Source: Marasmius tenuissimus (lineage: Eukaryota > Basidiomycota > Agaricomycetes > Agaricales > Marasmiaceae). Taken from it: a stretch of 64,000 nt of DNA. Positions within the stretch are counted from its first letter, which is position 1. The number at the start of each line of letters is the position of its first letter. Shown here piece after piece: positions 11,697 through 23,326 of the stretch. The stretch covers positions 1 through 64,000 of the forward strand of contig JAQOTA010000002.1 in NCBI GenBank assembly GCA_029532415.1. The letters run 5' to 3'. The translations under genes were made by a program, and so were the position numbers. Below the pieces are notes generated by a model that had not been told where the DNA came from, did no database searches, and saw only the letters and a list, made by a program, of their open reading frames with translations.

Positions 11697-13976
11697 ATGT
11701 TCAGAATCATAACGACACCCAATTTCATCCACGCCGCTCGGGACATGATCAATCTATTGGACGCCGCCATGATTACCGAAACTGTCGAGGACACGCTGGA
11801 CTCCATGGTTCTCATACTTTCCACAGAGTGAGTTGATTTTTGGGGATGATTGTTGTCGACTCATCAGATTGTTTCAGAAGCCCAGAATTCAATCACTCAT
11901 CGAACATATTGCAGGCAGGAGGCGAAAACCTGAGAACTGAGGATATAAGACACAAAGTTCTCAAAACTTGTACTGTGGTGCAAGTCTTGCTCAGCAAGTG
12001 GTCGGGTTGCAAACGCGACTTGGAGGCATGTCACACACAATGTGAACGATTTCTCCGCTTGCCTTCCCCAGACTCTTATGCACTCGAAAGTGCAATTGAA
12101 CCAATATTGCACATGCTGATGCTGATTCTGGTTCTTGGCTATCTCGAGGGCTTCAAAAACGGCGACACCACACCCCCGCTTCTCGACCAACTCGGGGATC
12201 TAGGCATCCAACAGTTGTCCAGGAACGAGGCATTTTTGCTCCTGACGGAGGAAGTGGAGGTACTCGTCTCATTTTGTCATAACCAATGTCCTCACCTAAC
12301 TGAGGTCTTTTTTTCCAAGAAGCTAGTCGCGCAGGGGCTACATTCCGAGGACAAAGAAGACTCATACAGCCTGTGAGTCTGTAAACCCTGCTTCGACTTT
12401 GATACACCTCCAATGGCTTACTCACGGTATTTGGCTAGGATAGTCTTGTATCGTTGCTTGGCTGAACATTCGAGATTTTCTACTCAATTGAGCCGAGGTG
12501 GTATCAGCGATAGCGGTGATAACGAAAGGTATTCAACCAAGCGGTCTTCATAATTTCATCTCAGCGTTCACAGTAGACTGTACCACCGCAAATCGTAGGT
12601 ACCAAGGGCGCAGGAGTGTTCACGAGGAATCGATTTCCCCCGACCCCGAAAACCAGGTACAAGATTTAACGGATCGTCTCGAGAGGTTGCAGGATGAATT
12701 GTACCAAGCAAGGCAAGACCACGAATACAAAGCAGGGGCTCTGGAGGATGAGCTTCAAAACTCGTACGAAAGGGTTCAGAAGTCAGAGCAGGAAGTAGAC
12801 AATCTTACGACGAAAGTTCGACAGATAAATCACCAGCGACGGTGCGTAAGTTCGCCTATGAAAGCGTGATCTGCACTGACAATCCAACAGCGACGCCATA
12901 GCAGCTCGTGACTCTCAGATCTCTTTTTTGGAAGCGCAACTCAACGAAGAGAAGACGCTACTTGCAGCCAAGACAGCACTCATCAAAGATAATGAACTGT
13001 TACTTCACGAAAAGGACGCGCTTCAAAAGAAGCTGAAGGTGTGCAAGCCATTCTGGAAGGGCTGGTTGAATTCAAGGTCTGAGATGTACAACGCAGGACG
13101 AAAATGAAGGACTTGAGTACAAGCTTCGCCAACTTCAAGATGCACGAGACGTACTCAAACAGAAAGTAGTCCTTATCGAGAAAAATTGCTCGCAGCAAAT
13201 CTCCTCTATCGCAGCAGAGATTGACTTAGTCCGGAGCGAGCTCGAACAAGCAAACGATACTATTGAGGTTTACGAACGGGAACTAGCTGATCGCGACCAA
13301 TCCATCCGAGAACTGCGGGGAAAAGCTTTGACCAGGCAGCCCTTGCTGTGAGTTGATTCACGTCCATCATGACCACGCCAACACGTAGCTCACGTCTTTG
13401 GACTACCCAGTCCCCAGGGAGACATCCCCGATCCTTTGGCTCCAAAAGATCTCCTGAGCGAGCTCCAGAACGTGGATTTTGATTTCACAAGACTACCGGA
13501 AGACCTGGAGTTGGGAGAACGAGGCACCCATTGTTCATCGAGGGTTCTGTCTCCTGCGTTGGCTACTGAAACGCAATTTTATCACCCACCCAAGGTTTGT
13601 AGCCCTTTCAGCATAAAACATCTCGGAATTAACTCCATCGTACACATAACAGTCGGCCATGAACACGCCGAACCTTCAATCACGATTCCATGCTATCCAA
13701 GAGGGTTATGTACACAAGCGACACGAGCATAGCGGCTTCCAAAGCCCTTCGTGCAGTGCACTTGGTGAGGTATGAATGTGATTCTCGGTAATCCGATATA
13801 TCTACCGATTATTAACTAAGTTCCTTTAGGCCACTGATCATTCAATACCAAACACAGCTAGTCCAAGGAATTTTTCTCGTCGACTCTATCTTTCAGGCTT
13901 TCAGATCCCCGAATGCGAAGCTTTGGACACATCGACGAAACCTATCAGGAGGACGAACGCATGTGTAATTTGCTAA
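11697..13976 (+). CDS. Coiled-coil protein, function unknown (601 aa, 9 exons)
   Basis: I do not recognise the family. Nine exons can be joined in one frame: 11,697-11,827, 11,878-12,372, 12,439-12,528, 12,599-12,841, 12,891-13,038, 13,097-13,347, 13,411-13,594, 13,653-13,769 and 13,830-13,976. All eight introns are 49-70 bases with GT..AG ends, and the exon total of 1,806 bases divides exactly by three. The first ~220 residues are predicted mostly helical with cysteines (MFRIITTPNFIHAARDMINL at the start); residues of roughly 250-440 form a heptad-rich coiled coil (for example DLTDRLERLQDELYQARQDH), followed by an Asp/Glu/Leu-rich tail. The start is the first ATG downstream of array A and lies only 92 bases from its inner edge, so the array edge probably contains the promoter. 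An intact frame across nine exons suggests the gene is under constraint or young. Confidence 0.7.
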
Positions 13977-14136
13977 CCGGTTCCGTATGTAGCGATCATG
14001 TATACGGTGTTTCGCAATTCCAAGCTACCAGCGTGTCTACCTATTGTCCACGTCAATCATCCCGAACGAATAATTGCTTCACAAATATAGAGCAAACCAG
14101 GGCCTGGAAAGAAGGCAGTTAATACTTGCGTCATTG

Positions 14137-14619
14137 TCAGTATGATGGAGCCCTACACATAGGATTCCCCCTCCGGCAGCACCAACCCCGATGTGCAGCG
14201 TGATATCCAGCTTGATATCTAGGAAATTCAAAGTTAGACAACGTCCGGATTCGGGAAAAAGGAGCTCGACCTTGAAGGGCAAGCCCAATGATCCCGACCA
14301 GAAGCAGCGTCATTCCGGCCAGCTTCAAACCGATGTGAAGTGTTGCAAACTCGGAGCCTACCCGGACCTCCAATTTGGAATTCGAGAGCGTAATGGACAG
14401 GACTCCACCGCGTTGGCCATGGATTATCCCGACGGATTCCTCCTCTCCCCCAACATCACCTATCGCTGGTTCAGAATCTGTGTCGAGCTCATCAACCTCC
14501 TCTTCATCGCCCCAGGCCGTGTCCATGTCCGAAAGAGAGGTATCGTCGTGGTAAGTAGGGTATGGCATGAGCAACCTGACCTTGGAAAATCGTGCGACTA
14601 GACTTAAATATTCTCGCAT
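14137..14619 (-). CDS. Small hypothetical protein with acidic and hydrophobic parts
   Basis: A 160-codon minus frame contains an acidic run (GDEEEVDELDTDSEP near residues 37-51) followed by hydrophobic segments (LKLAGMTLLLVGIIGLAL). The acidic EEVDELDxDxEP motif recurs in the neighbouring minus-strand protein at 14,909-16,494 (EEVDELDSDDEP), hinting at a common origin or a shared composition. A second minus frame (14,079-14,288) continues with LNFLDIKLDITLHIGVGAAG, so the true 3' end may be in another frame through an intron or frameshift. No family is recognised and the call is weak. Confidence 0.3.
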   Translation of the reverse strand: MREYLSLVARFSKVRLLMPYPTYHDDTSLSDMDTAWGDEEEVDELDTDSEPAIGDVGGEEESVGIIHGQRGGVLSITLSNSKLEVRVGSEFATLHIGLKLAGMTLLLVGIIGLALQGRAPFSRIRTLSNFEFPRYQAGYHAAHRGWCCRRGNPMCRAPSY

Positions 14620-14908
14620 GTGCCACTGGCCTTTGAGTATGCAATGTCATTTACTTCATTGAAAGGGAGAAAGGGACCACAATGAGATTGACTGTGAAAG
14701 ACCATTCAAAACTCGAGGCTTTGAGTACTATTGTTGTAATCGATCTATTATACAATTCTCCAAGAACCCCATTGTTGCCCTTTGTGAGGCGCCTTCATTT
14801 TTTGTGACCCTAATTTACCCCATGAGCCGTACGCATCTCTGACCTTCTCTCTGAACGTGACCGTGTCCCACCACGCCTTTCTGTAAATGTCGGTCCATCT
14901 CGTCATGA

Positions 14909-16494
14909 TTACGCGCCATCTGCCCCGGATCCCGTACAAAGAGCTGCACGCCTCCCAATCCTGTCAGCCACATCGTCAAACTTGATCATAGCACTCCGTT
15001 CATCGATTCGCCCATATCTGAGATCGCTGGAGATGTCCTCCAACTCACGCTTCAGGACCCTGAGGGATAGCTCGGGCGGTATGGGTTGACGTGAGTGGGG
15101 AGGTTGTGGCGGGTTGGGAGTTCTGGCGATGTCCTGAGTTTGCCTAATGCTCCGGTGGGGAGGCACAGGCACGGTGTTTTCAGGTCTGTTGGTAGACGCA
15201 CTGATATTTGCGTTTATTTCGGGTGTAGATGCTTTTGGAAACGCTGGGGGTGGACAGAGAAGATTCGCATCCGATGTGGCCTCTGGCGGTGGCGTTGGCG
15301 CTGGTGAAGTCTCCATGAGATCGGGCAAGGCGAAATCATCAGCTAGAGGTTGCAGTGAGGTACTGGTACTGGTCATCATGTCGGGTAGACCGTGTATCAT
15401 CATAGCTGTGTGACAACGTTACAACGACGTGCAGGTAGAAGTACCTCCAAAGACACACCTGGCAGACCAAGCCCAGCTTTGCTTGTCGCGATATCGTGGT
15501 GACTGTTTGTGATGGGTGAAGATTTCAGGTCCTGTACCTTCGAGACGAATGAGAATGGCGTAGGTCACTGAGCTTAAATCACCTCACATCGGCGCGAGCG
15601 GGCTTGTAAATCCCACGTCTTCCCCTCCTGTTGGTCTTGTTCAAGACTACTTCGACCTGGTTACAGAGGAAATTGGTGAGTTAACGGGACCAGCTTGGGA
15701 CGGCAGATAGGAAGCCACACCTTAGCTTTTTTCGTGGCTGGTGCATCAGAAGTTGAACTCGAGGGTGATACTCCATCGTCAGTGACCGCACGCCCACGCT
15801 TTCCGTGTCCTACCTCACTCCCGTTGACAGTCGTCACATTCAACTGAGGTTCATCGTCGGAGTCTAGTTCGTCTACTTCCTCGGTCTCTTGGTTTTCAGC
15901 TTCCCCCACACGGCGTCCCATTTCCTTTCGCCTATACGTCCCCTTTCTCCCCTTGTCCTCGATATGATCCTTCATCAACTCCTCCCAAAGGGTCTCGTTC
16001 AAACCCATCTTCTTCATGATAGACTCTTTTCGGAAGTCGTCAAGCCTGCTATATTTCCTTTCGCGTGTTTTGTTGCACTGTTCACAGACGAGTTTGCGAC
16101 CTAGAATCTCGCTTCTGCATGGTAAGTCGCGAGTGCTGCAGCGTTCACACCTCTAAAGACCATAGGTAAATGTTGATGAGGATTCGGGAATCAACTAATG
16201 GGGCATTACCTTGTTCTTGTTCCTCTTCTTCCACTCGGATGCATTGAGCTCCGCATGAGGATTTTTGAAGAGGCGAGAAAACTGTTGTTTGCGAGCCACT
16301 TTGTCGACAAGGTCGTTTGGGTCCCTTTCGTCCTCGTCCTCGTCCTCGATTTCGTCTTTGATATCAGGCTTGGCCTCAGGCTCGACCCCCAATTCGAGGA
16401 AGGCCCAAAGCTCTCCTGCCCCTTCACCAGTGGTTGGCACTTCATCCGCTGCATTCAGGTTTTTCCGTCTCGAGTTTCGTGTCGCGCAAACCAT
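14909..16494 (-). CDS. Zn2Cys6-like protein lacking the sixth cysteine
   Basis: Five exons join in frame on the minus strand through introns at 16,153-16,209, 15,657-15,720, 15,538-15,587 and 15,406-15,458 (57, 64, 50 and 53 bases). The N-terminus is basic then acidic (DIKDEIEDEDEDERDPNDLV). The second exon opens with a cysteine pattern C-x2-C-x6-C-x10-C-x2-C (CERCSTRDLPC ... CEQC), the spacing of a GAL4-type Zn2Cys6 cluster, but the expected sixth cysteine is replaced by a basic stretch (NKTRERKYS). An acidic EEVDELDSDDEP segment and a Pro/Ser-rich region follow, and the protein ends soon after DDVADRIGRRAA. A nuclear DNA-binding role is an inference from the cluster only. The start could be this ATG (MVCATRNSRR) or one 27 codons upstream at 16,575. 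Confidence 0.6.
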
Positions 16495-16792
16495 CTTTTT
16501 AGGTTGATGACTGTAGAAGTGTCGATGGGTGGTTGTGTGTGACACGCGTTCGATTACTGATTTCGGAGGGTTCATGAGAATCTTAGTGATCCGTAGTTAC
16601 CTGAAGTTGGGGTTTCATCAAACGAGGGGCTTGGGAGATATAGGGAACGAGTGGACCCGCAATGCTCGTCCCAAGCAAAGATAGGTATGGGAGGCGAGAA
16701 TCCCAGGATGCAGATTGTTGAATATGCTCGTCTGAAGCGCCAGCTCGTAGTTGGTTGGGTCTCGGATGTATGTTTGAGTAGAGGATAGCAGG

Positions 16793-17105
16793 GTCCTTGC
16801 GGGCCGCCCGATCAATCTAGTTCTTCGCTGTGTAAATAACTTCATTAGGCGTGGTTGGAGGAATTCGCCTGTATCAATACTGCAGAGGCGGAAGGCGATG
16901 GATGCACGGAGACCAACGCGAGTCGATCGCTCTGTGTGTGTGCTGCGAAGAATCTATGAAGAATCTGTAAAGAATAGGTGAGTCAGCTGATCGTCCGGAT
17001 CGTATGAGGGTCGCATCCCTACCGCCATCACTTCACGTTCAGAGTCTGCTTTGAACATTTCTCTGTCTCCATATCTCTCAGCTACTAGGCATCGGGCTCG
17101 GAGAG
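16793..17105 (+). repeat. Dispersed repeat Y, copy 1
   Basis: This ~310-bp block matches 30,300-30,592 in the same orientation. Shared words include GGAGGAATTCGCCTG, GAAGAATCTATGAAGAAT and the palindrome half-site pair GTTCAGAGTCTGCTTTGAAC. Its central part also resembles the inner edge of array B (28,550-28,765), so it is a diverged relative of the array family's edge. Both copies sit just upstream of dynein pseudogene sequence, but at different points of the dynein gene, which suggests independent insertions rather than a simple segmental duplication. Confidence 0.65.
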
Positions 17106-17109
17106 TTGT

Positions 17110-18657
17110 TGATGGGAATAGAAGTCATATATTGCTGGAATGATACCCTTTTCAGACTCGGATCGCTACCTGTGAGTGAGCCCGTTCTCCTCGCCGGAAT
17201 GGGACTCACTGCTCCCTTCATCACTGCTCAGACTTGTTCACTGCATGTTTGAATATCTTGGAGAGACCTGAAAGATCTCCCGAATATCAATGATTCGCTG
17301 GCAAAGATTAAGTCTTTGATGCAACTTTACTCGTCGCCCTTCTCTGCAAGGCTGTTGCGAATCTCCAAACGTTCTGCGGCACGGATTCCTAACTCCGGAG
17401 GATTTCATGGCATGGACGGAGAAGGATCGCGCCCAGCTGGTCGCTCTCGCAGTCCAAATTGCCTGGACGATGTCGGTTGAATGATGCTCAAATGGAATGA
17501 GGAATAATCACAGTTTCCGGTAGCTATCCGTCGAAACATGAACCAAAGGGTCGAATCCTTGTGGTCAGTACTTGGAGATCTAGATGTTCTGATGAGCTCA
17601 ATCGACTGGAGGGACAAATCTTTAGTGCCGTACCGCAGCAAGTATAGACTATCCGGCGAGATCTTGGCCAGTAAATCATCCAGCAAGGTCTTGCCTCACT
17701 AGCCAAGAATCCAAACACTGTGATTGAGCCCGTTGGAAAGAACTTGAGGATCAAGGCCAACATGGGTAAATTTCACCGATATGAAAGAAAGGAGCCGGTG
17801 TTAAAGTTGTTTTCGTACAGGGATTTTCATCACCACTACGCCGGTCATTTGCAACACACCGTACGGGACACTTGATTCCACAACCAGAAAGTGGAATAAT
17901 GGGCTCAGTCGTTCATGTATGTCTTACGAAAGATCGTCGACAACGCGACGACGTACATGGCGAGAGGAGAGCGGGAAGCGGCCCTCGATCATCTTTGATG
18001 GGACGTTGACGCGAACGGGTAGAAAACTCGAACAGTTGTGCTCCCCAACATGGACGTTATTGGCCTCAACTCCTCTAGTGCAACCGCTCCTTCGAGCAGT
18101 GGTATGCGTATCGCTAACGCCGAACGGGGTTGTCCTCACGCCCATCCAAATAGGAAGATTGCTTATTGTATTCTGCAATGAGACCAACTTCCCCGCCGCC
18201 GACAAGTACGGGACACGGCGGGTCATCTCGTTCATCAGATAGCTTGTTGAGCCTGGAGGGTTTTGGCGTTCTTCGGGCATTCCTTGGGTCAAGCTATAAC
18301 GAATCCAGTTTGCCGGGCCGGCAACCCGCCTACTGATCCTGGTTGGGTGCCTCTCAGCCATCGTTCCTTGCGGCATGCTTCACTTGTTATGGTGGACTAT
18401 CTCGGAGAGGTTTCAAATAAATCTATGGGACATACAACTGGGCAGCCCACGTACCCAACCCCGCGCCTACGCCGAACCCCTCACGGATGCGATGGCGGGT
18501 TTCTATCGGTTTCTATCTCGCTTCGCAAAACAGTTTCATTACAGACGTACGTGTCCACCTCCGAGAGCTTACCAGATGGTTTGAGGCATATATATGGAGC
18601 TATAGTCCATTGCAAATGCTGTCCGTTGACGGACTAGTCCGCGTTTGGGCCCATGAG
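17110..18657 (+). pseudogene. Cytoplasmic dynein heavy chain pseudogene, copy 1 (linker to AAA4 start)
   Basis: Dynein heavy chain is the AAA+ motor that carries cargo to microtubule minus ends. Fragments of it appear here in gene order but in shifting frames. They are a linker segment (FMAWTEKDRAQLVALAVQIA, about 17,405-17,480), the AAA1 Walker B neighbourhood (NRLEGQIFSAVPQQV, about 17,590-17,640), AAA3 ([20 protein letters not shown] and [15 protein letters not shown], about 18,125-18,240), IQFAG and PPTDPG, RAYAEPLTDAMAGFY, and VRVHLRELTRWFEAY ending at LVRVWAHE. AAA2 is mostly missing. Frameshifts and stops make it non-functional. The gene is cut at codon GAG (18,657) by a transposon, and the next dynein residues (HEALRLFQDRLV) resume at 25,674. 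Confidence 0.85.
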
Positions 18658-18908
18658 TACGGTAAGCACCGTAACCGCTCAAACGAATGTGTATTCGAAT
18701 TCTTATCGATTACCTACTCAAAGTTCATTCGAATACATATACGTATAAATGTCGTCAAACAAGTCTTTGAACACCATTTGGAATGACCAAAGAGTCATCG
18801 AGCGCGTTCAGAAACCCTCGCAGTCCATTTGGTTGGTAATTTGACTGGAGGGTGATTCGAATGGTGACCATGGTTTAAGACCTTGTTTATTTAAAAGATC
18901 GGCGCGCA

Positions 18909-19235
18909 TTCCTAGAGGGCGGTCATCTTGTACTTCCTGATCTCAAAGTCATTATTGAGTTTCCTTCTGGCTGCACATTCCTCCTACCCTCTGCTATACT
19001 TCGTCACGGCAACACCTCGATTCGCGAGCACGAAACCCGATACTCCATCACCCAGTACAGTGCCGGTGGAATTTTCAGGTGGCTTGAGTATGACCAGCGA
19101 ACTGAGGATCAGTACCGACGCCAAGATCCGGTGAGATTCAGGAAGGTAATGGCGGAGCGTGATGGACGTTGGCCCAAGATGCTTGATAAGTTTGTTACTA
19201 TAGACGATGTTCGTAGGTATCATGGCGTTCAGTAG
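18909..19235 (+). pseudogene. 2OG-Fe(II) dioxygenase-like (TET/JBP-type?) C-terminal fragment
   Basis: An open frame of 108 codons without a start codon reads through GGHLVLPDLKVIIEFPSG, SAILRHGNTSIREHETRYS and ITQYSAGGIFRWLEY, ending at a TAG after RRYHGVQ. This is the C-terminal part of a protein family that is common in Agaricomycetes. I associate it with TET/JBP-like 2OG-Fe(II) oxygenases because a His (LRHGN) and an Arg 11 residues later (ETRYS) are spaced like the distal iron ligand and the 2-oxoglutarate-binding Arg. The N-terminal half, including the H-x-D motif, is absent. The 3' end (FVTIDDV) recurs at 29,935. The family assignment is from memory of the motif and should be searched. 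Confidence 0.55.
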
Positions 19236-19558
19236 CTTGTTGGGTCGATAGAACCCCATGATAACTTATAGGCACTCAGTTCATGCATGAAAACATGAAT
19301 GAGGACATCCATGACTAGTGAGCGACTTAAGATGTGTATGATCAGTCACAGTGATTGCTGCACGCTTGAATTCCCACCTGGCTCGATATGTTCTCAAGTA
19401 TATATTATATGGTATTCACATCATAGAGATTCTTATTGGAACCACGGCGTGTCTTCAATGTATCAACTTTACACGAGGCACTAATTTATCAAAAATCGGT
19501 GACTGACAGAGTCACAATACGTGACACTTTCTTACGTGAACTTTCAACTACAACTCCC

Positions 19559-22500
19559 ATGCAGACCTCCAAATCCAGTGATCCCGGATCCTCTGGAGGC
19601 AGCAAGAGGAAGGTGGACTCATCTCTCGACCAAACCTCACAATTCCAACCGACACCCCACTCCTCTTCGCCTCGGAGGCCAGCTAACATCAAAACACCCC
19701 CTACGGACCTCGATGACGCTCGTAAGACTCTGCTGAAGCAGTATGGATGCGTCGCCGAGAAGTCGGTCTCGAAATTTCTCGACGATCACGTCCCCCATGT
19801 CGCCAACGCTGTTGTTGAACAAGTTATGGTCAAGTTGAAGGAGGAGGTGAAGCTACGGACGAAGGAAACAAGCGAAACGGGAACAAGAAGTCGCAAAACT
19901 GGAATGAGGAGTCGCGGAATGAAAGGCCGCGTAACAGGAATGAGAGGTCGCGGAGCAGGAACGAAAGGTCGCGGTCGCGGAGCAGGCACGAGAAGTCGCG
20001 GTCGCGGAGCAGGAACGAGAAATTGCGATTTACCCGCTCAGAGTCAGGAGAAATACTTTCCACTCACACCGACAGGACAAGTCTCCGGTTATACCACAGG
20101 TTCACCTGCGAGGAAGAAGGTCCCGGAAGTCCAAGCTTTTGGGCCACTTTACGACCTCATAGAAGCCATTCTTGAACTCGCAGCTAAACTCAATGGGTGC
20201 TGCTGGGTCACCCATAGCACGAGACAGGATCATCTCTCTGGGGAAAAGCCAAACTCTTCGCGTCCTGACTCCTACCTCCACCTAATACCAAGTATCCTGA
20301 AGGTCCTGGGATGGGAACAGCTCCTGTGTACTGGGGAGGTCAAAAAGAAACGCACGAGCAAGACTGAGCTAGATGTGAGTGATTCAAAGCTTAACTTGAC
20401 GTATCACTGACCATTAATCCTTCATTTTTGAAGAACTGGGCTAAGGTCCTATGGAGCATGCACCATATCATGCGGAACGATCCCTGCCGACTCTTCACGT
20501 TTGGTTACTCTATGGAGGACGACCAAGCGAGACTTTGGTATCATGCGCGGTCCGGCGTTTTCGTTTCTGAACCCTTCAATTGGATCAAGGTAAGCCATCG
20601 TTGTCCCAACCCGACATATGACCTTTTCTGACTTTGTGGCACAGGACCCAAAGCCCCTTGTCACGTTAATCCTTGCGTTGACACTGGTCAAGTCCGAGCA
20701 CTTCTCTCCTGTTGCGCACCAGGACCTCCAGGCTCGCGAGGCACCTCTATGCGCATCCCAATCCCAGGATGAAGTTACGCAGGTTGCGGACGAATCAATA
20801 ACGTTCCTCGACAGTTACCCAACGGCGACTAATGACAGCAACGAGGTTGATCGACTATATGCCAACCACTCTGAATACCTGGAACGAATCGGGATAGACT
20901 CCAAGATGAAGAGAGTGGACGTAGCCGGCAACATTCAGTACGAAATCACCGTCGCCGGGACAGTTTTCGTCACTGAGGAGATCCTGTGTGATTTCAAAGC
21001 CGACTATGCGACAGGTCGTTGCACCCGCGTTTGGGTGGTCTACATGAAGGGTAACAGTGATGTCAAATTCGTCTTGAAGGATGTTTGGCTGGAAAAGGAT
21101 GCGGAAGTCGAAGGCGACAAACTCAAACGCCTCAAGGAACTGGTCGATCAGGACAAGCAACCGCATGGCATACCAGTGAAGGATTGGCACAGAGACCATC
21201 TTCTGCACATGCACACGGATGAGAAGCTCGGCCAGAGGGTGCTCGGCGTACGTGGTCGACACAAAGCCATTCACTTGAACGATAAGTCGTGGAATGCCAT
21301 GTCTAGCTCCGTCCATTCCGGGTCTCAGAGAGCGGAATCCCGTGGTGGCCCTTCCCAGTTATCACCCGTGCAGGAAAGCTACGTATTCGACGCTCCAGAC
21401 CGCTTCCACTATAGGATCGTATTTAAGGGGAAAATGACGCGGTTGGAATCAGCTCCTTGCCGCAAAGCGGCCTCTGAGGTGGCCGTCGGGATACTTCGAG
21501 GTTCGTCCACATTTCTATCACACTCGACTATCTTCTCTGACTAGGCGCTATGATTAGCATGTTGGGTGTTTTGGATATACAGGATGATGCATCGTGACGT
21601 TAGTAGTTGGAATGCGTACTGGGATCCCAAGTCTCGAACTGGCCGGCTTGGGGACTACGATTACCTCATTTCTTACGGTATACCTGGTACTGGAACAATG
21701 AAGACTGTAAGCAGTCTTGGCTTCCATGTGACTGCACTTGCTAACACCGCACAGGGTACTCCTCACTTTTGGTCAATCGAGGTCGAACAGCAGCGGTATA
21801 TGCATTACCAGGAGATCACGATCGATCAGAATGACATATTGGCAGGAATTGTCTCCAAGAAGTCGGAGGCGGGGAAGCAAGGGGCGCAGTCGACGCCGGG
21901 GGAACAGTTGAAGCCGGCCTCTATCTTCCAGCACAATCTTCTACATGACCTGGAATCGGTATTCTGGGTCAGTTTGTGGACTTATCTGTTCCTCGTCGAT
22001 AAGGATAGTGGGCAGAACGATGGGGAGGACGTAGAAGCCAACGAGAAGCGTCGACAATTCTACAAAGAGACTTTCCCCCTCGGCAGCTCAGAAGCTATGC
22101 TAAAGCGTAGCACCTTTCTGGGACGGCAAGCGGGGAACGGGAACGACCTTTTCAGGCGATATTCACCCATCACCAACAACGAAGTGATTCACAGGGTGAT
22201 CGAACAACATTGCGACAACCTACGTCGTGGCATCATTCTCTACTTTCAGAATATAGAGAAAGAATTGGTTTCTTATAGTAATACCCCTGCCACTTCCATT
22301 GGTCCCCTCATTCCTTACACTCATGATACATTCAATGAGGCGCTGGACACTCTACATCAAGGACTGGACGCATTCGCGAAGTCGATGGGGGGTTATGATT
22401 GTTTTCCCGTGTCGCCGCTTTCGCAATACCAGTACGTGCTCACGAGCCAGGGTGGTCCGACAGTCCTTCAAAGGTGGAAGGATGATGATGACGACGATGG

Positions 22501-22633
22501 CAATGACGACGACAATGACGACAATGACGATGACGAATACTACATAATCCCCAGTGCCGAGGAGCGGGAGCGGCCACCCGCCGGTAGCACATCGTTTTCT
22601 AGAACCTCCAACAAGCGGCGCAAGGGAACTTAA
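19559..22633 (+). CDS. FunK1-type fungal protein kinase (951 aa)
   Basis: The product belongs to the fungal-specific FunK1 kinase-like family expanded in multicellular basidiomycetes. Five exons (19,559-20,374, 20,434-20,589, 20,645-21,500, 21,558-21,706, 21,755-22,633) join in frame through introns of 59, 55, 57 and 48 bases; the total, 2,856 bases, divides by three. Family landmarks are NWAKVLWSMHHIMRNDPCRL, a catalytic loop MHRDVSSWNAY (HRD and Asn present), a GDYDYLISYG segment where the metal-binding DFG-like Asp is expected, GTPHFWSIEV, and HDLESVFWVSLWTYLF. Oddities are a basic N-terminal tract of degenerate RGRGAGTRS repeats (about residues 150-205), a C-terminal run of Asp/Asn (residues ~895-915) and a basic end (NKRRKGT). 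It lies wholly inside the TIR element, so it is cargo or the element's own gene. Kinase activity is inferred, not shown. Confidence 0.85.
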
Positions 22634-22639
22634 CCGAAG

Positions 22640-23326
22640 GATGGATGAAGAACGGTCTTTCTCGACGGTTTGTCAAGCAGGCGTCGTACCATCTCAAAGA
22701 AGTACCTAGTTAGATGTATAATCTTGGCGGCTCCAAACCCGCGTCTTTTGAAATACATTTTCATCTTCTCACACTTCGCGCAGAGGCAGGCGTCGTGACT
22801 TTGGACCTGTGGGTCTGCAGCCTTAGCTTGAAAGACATTCGCGCGTCAGTCGAACCGGAGTAGTGCGAGACATTGGGAGACCCATAGCTCCAAGCTGGGG
22901 GAGGCACAGGAATGCACTCCCGTGATCTATCTAAGTACACCTTGCGGGAGCCGTGAATTGGGACCACGCCGTAACTATGTATTGCAGCCAAGTCGTCAAC
23001 GACTTGACCAATTGATGTCAAAAGATAGAATACCCTTCTCTTCAACGTCTAAGCGGGGAAGATCTGCCAGAAACATAGTGATATTCCAGGCTAGGATGAA
23101 GTTCGTAGTAAGCTCAACGCCGCCAAAACTCCGGAAGGTGACGCGTGGACGATGAGCACTTCATGGGCGGTAACCGGAACCCTTGGCCCGCGCGAACTCC
23201 GTTCTGTGGTGGTCAACGTCGTCGTACACCATTTTTCTTCTCAACCTTCAACTGACCCCAAATCCACCTACGTGTATCAAACTCGCCAGATTCTGCAGTC
23301 TACACACTACGTGGACAAATCTAACC
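22640..23326. other. Noncoding interior of the TIR element
   Basis: Downstream of the kinase stop codon only short unrelated frames are present, and none carries a recognisable motif. It may hold the kinase 3' UTR and polyadenylation region. Confidence 0.4.

Noticed and set aside
14191..14601. 136-codon plus frame
   Set aside because: It overlaps the minus frame with the acidic motif and shows no recognisable feature; kept only as a shadow.
16618..16845. 75-codon minus frame starting in repeat Y
   Set aside because: No motif, and the corresponding frame in the second Y copy is unrelated after a few residues.
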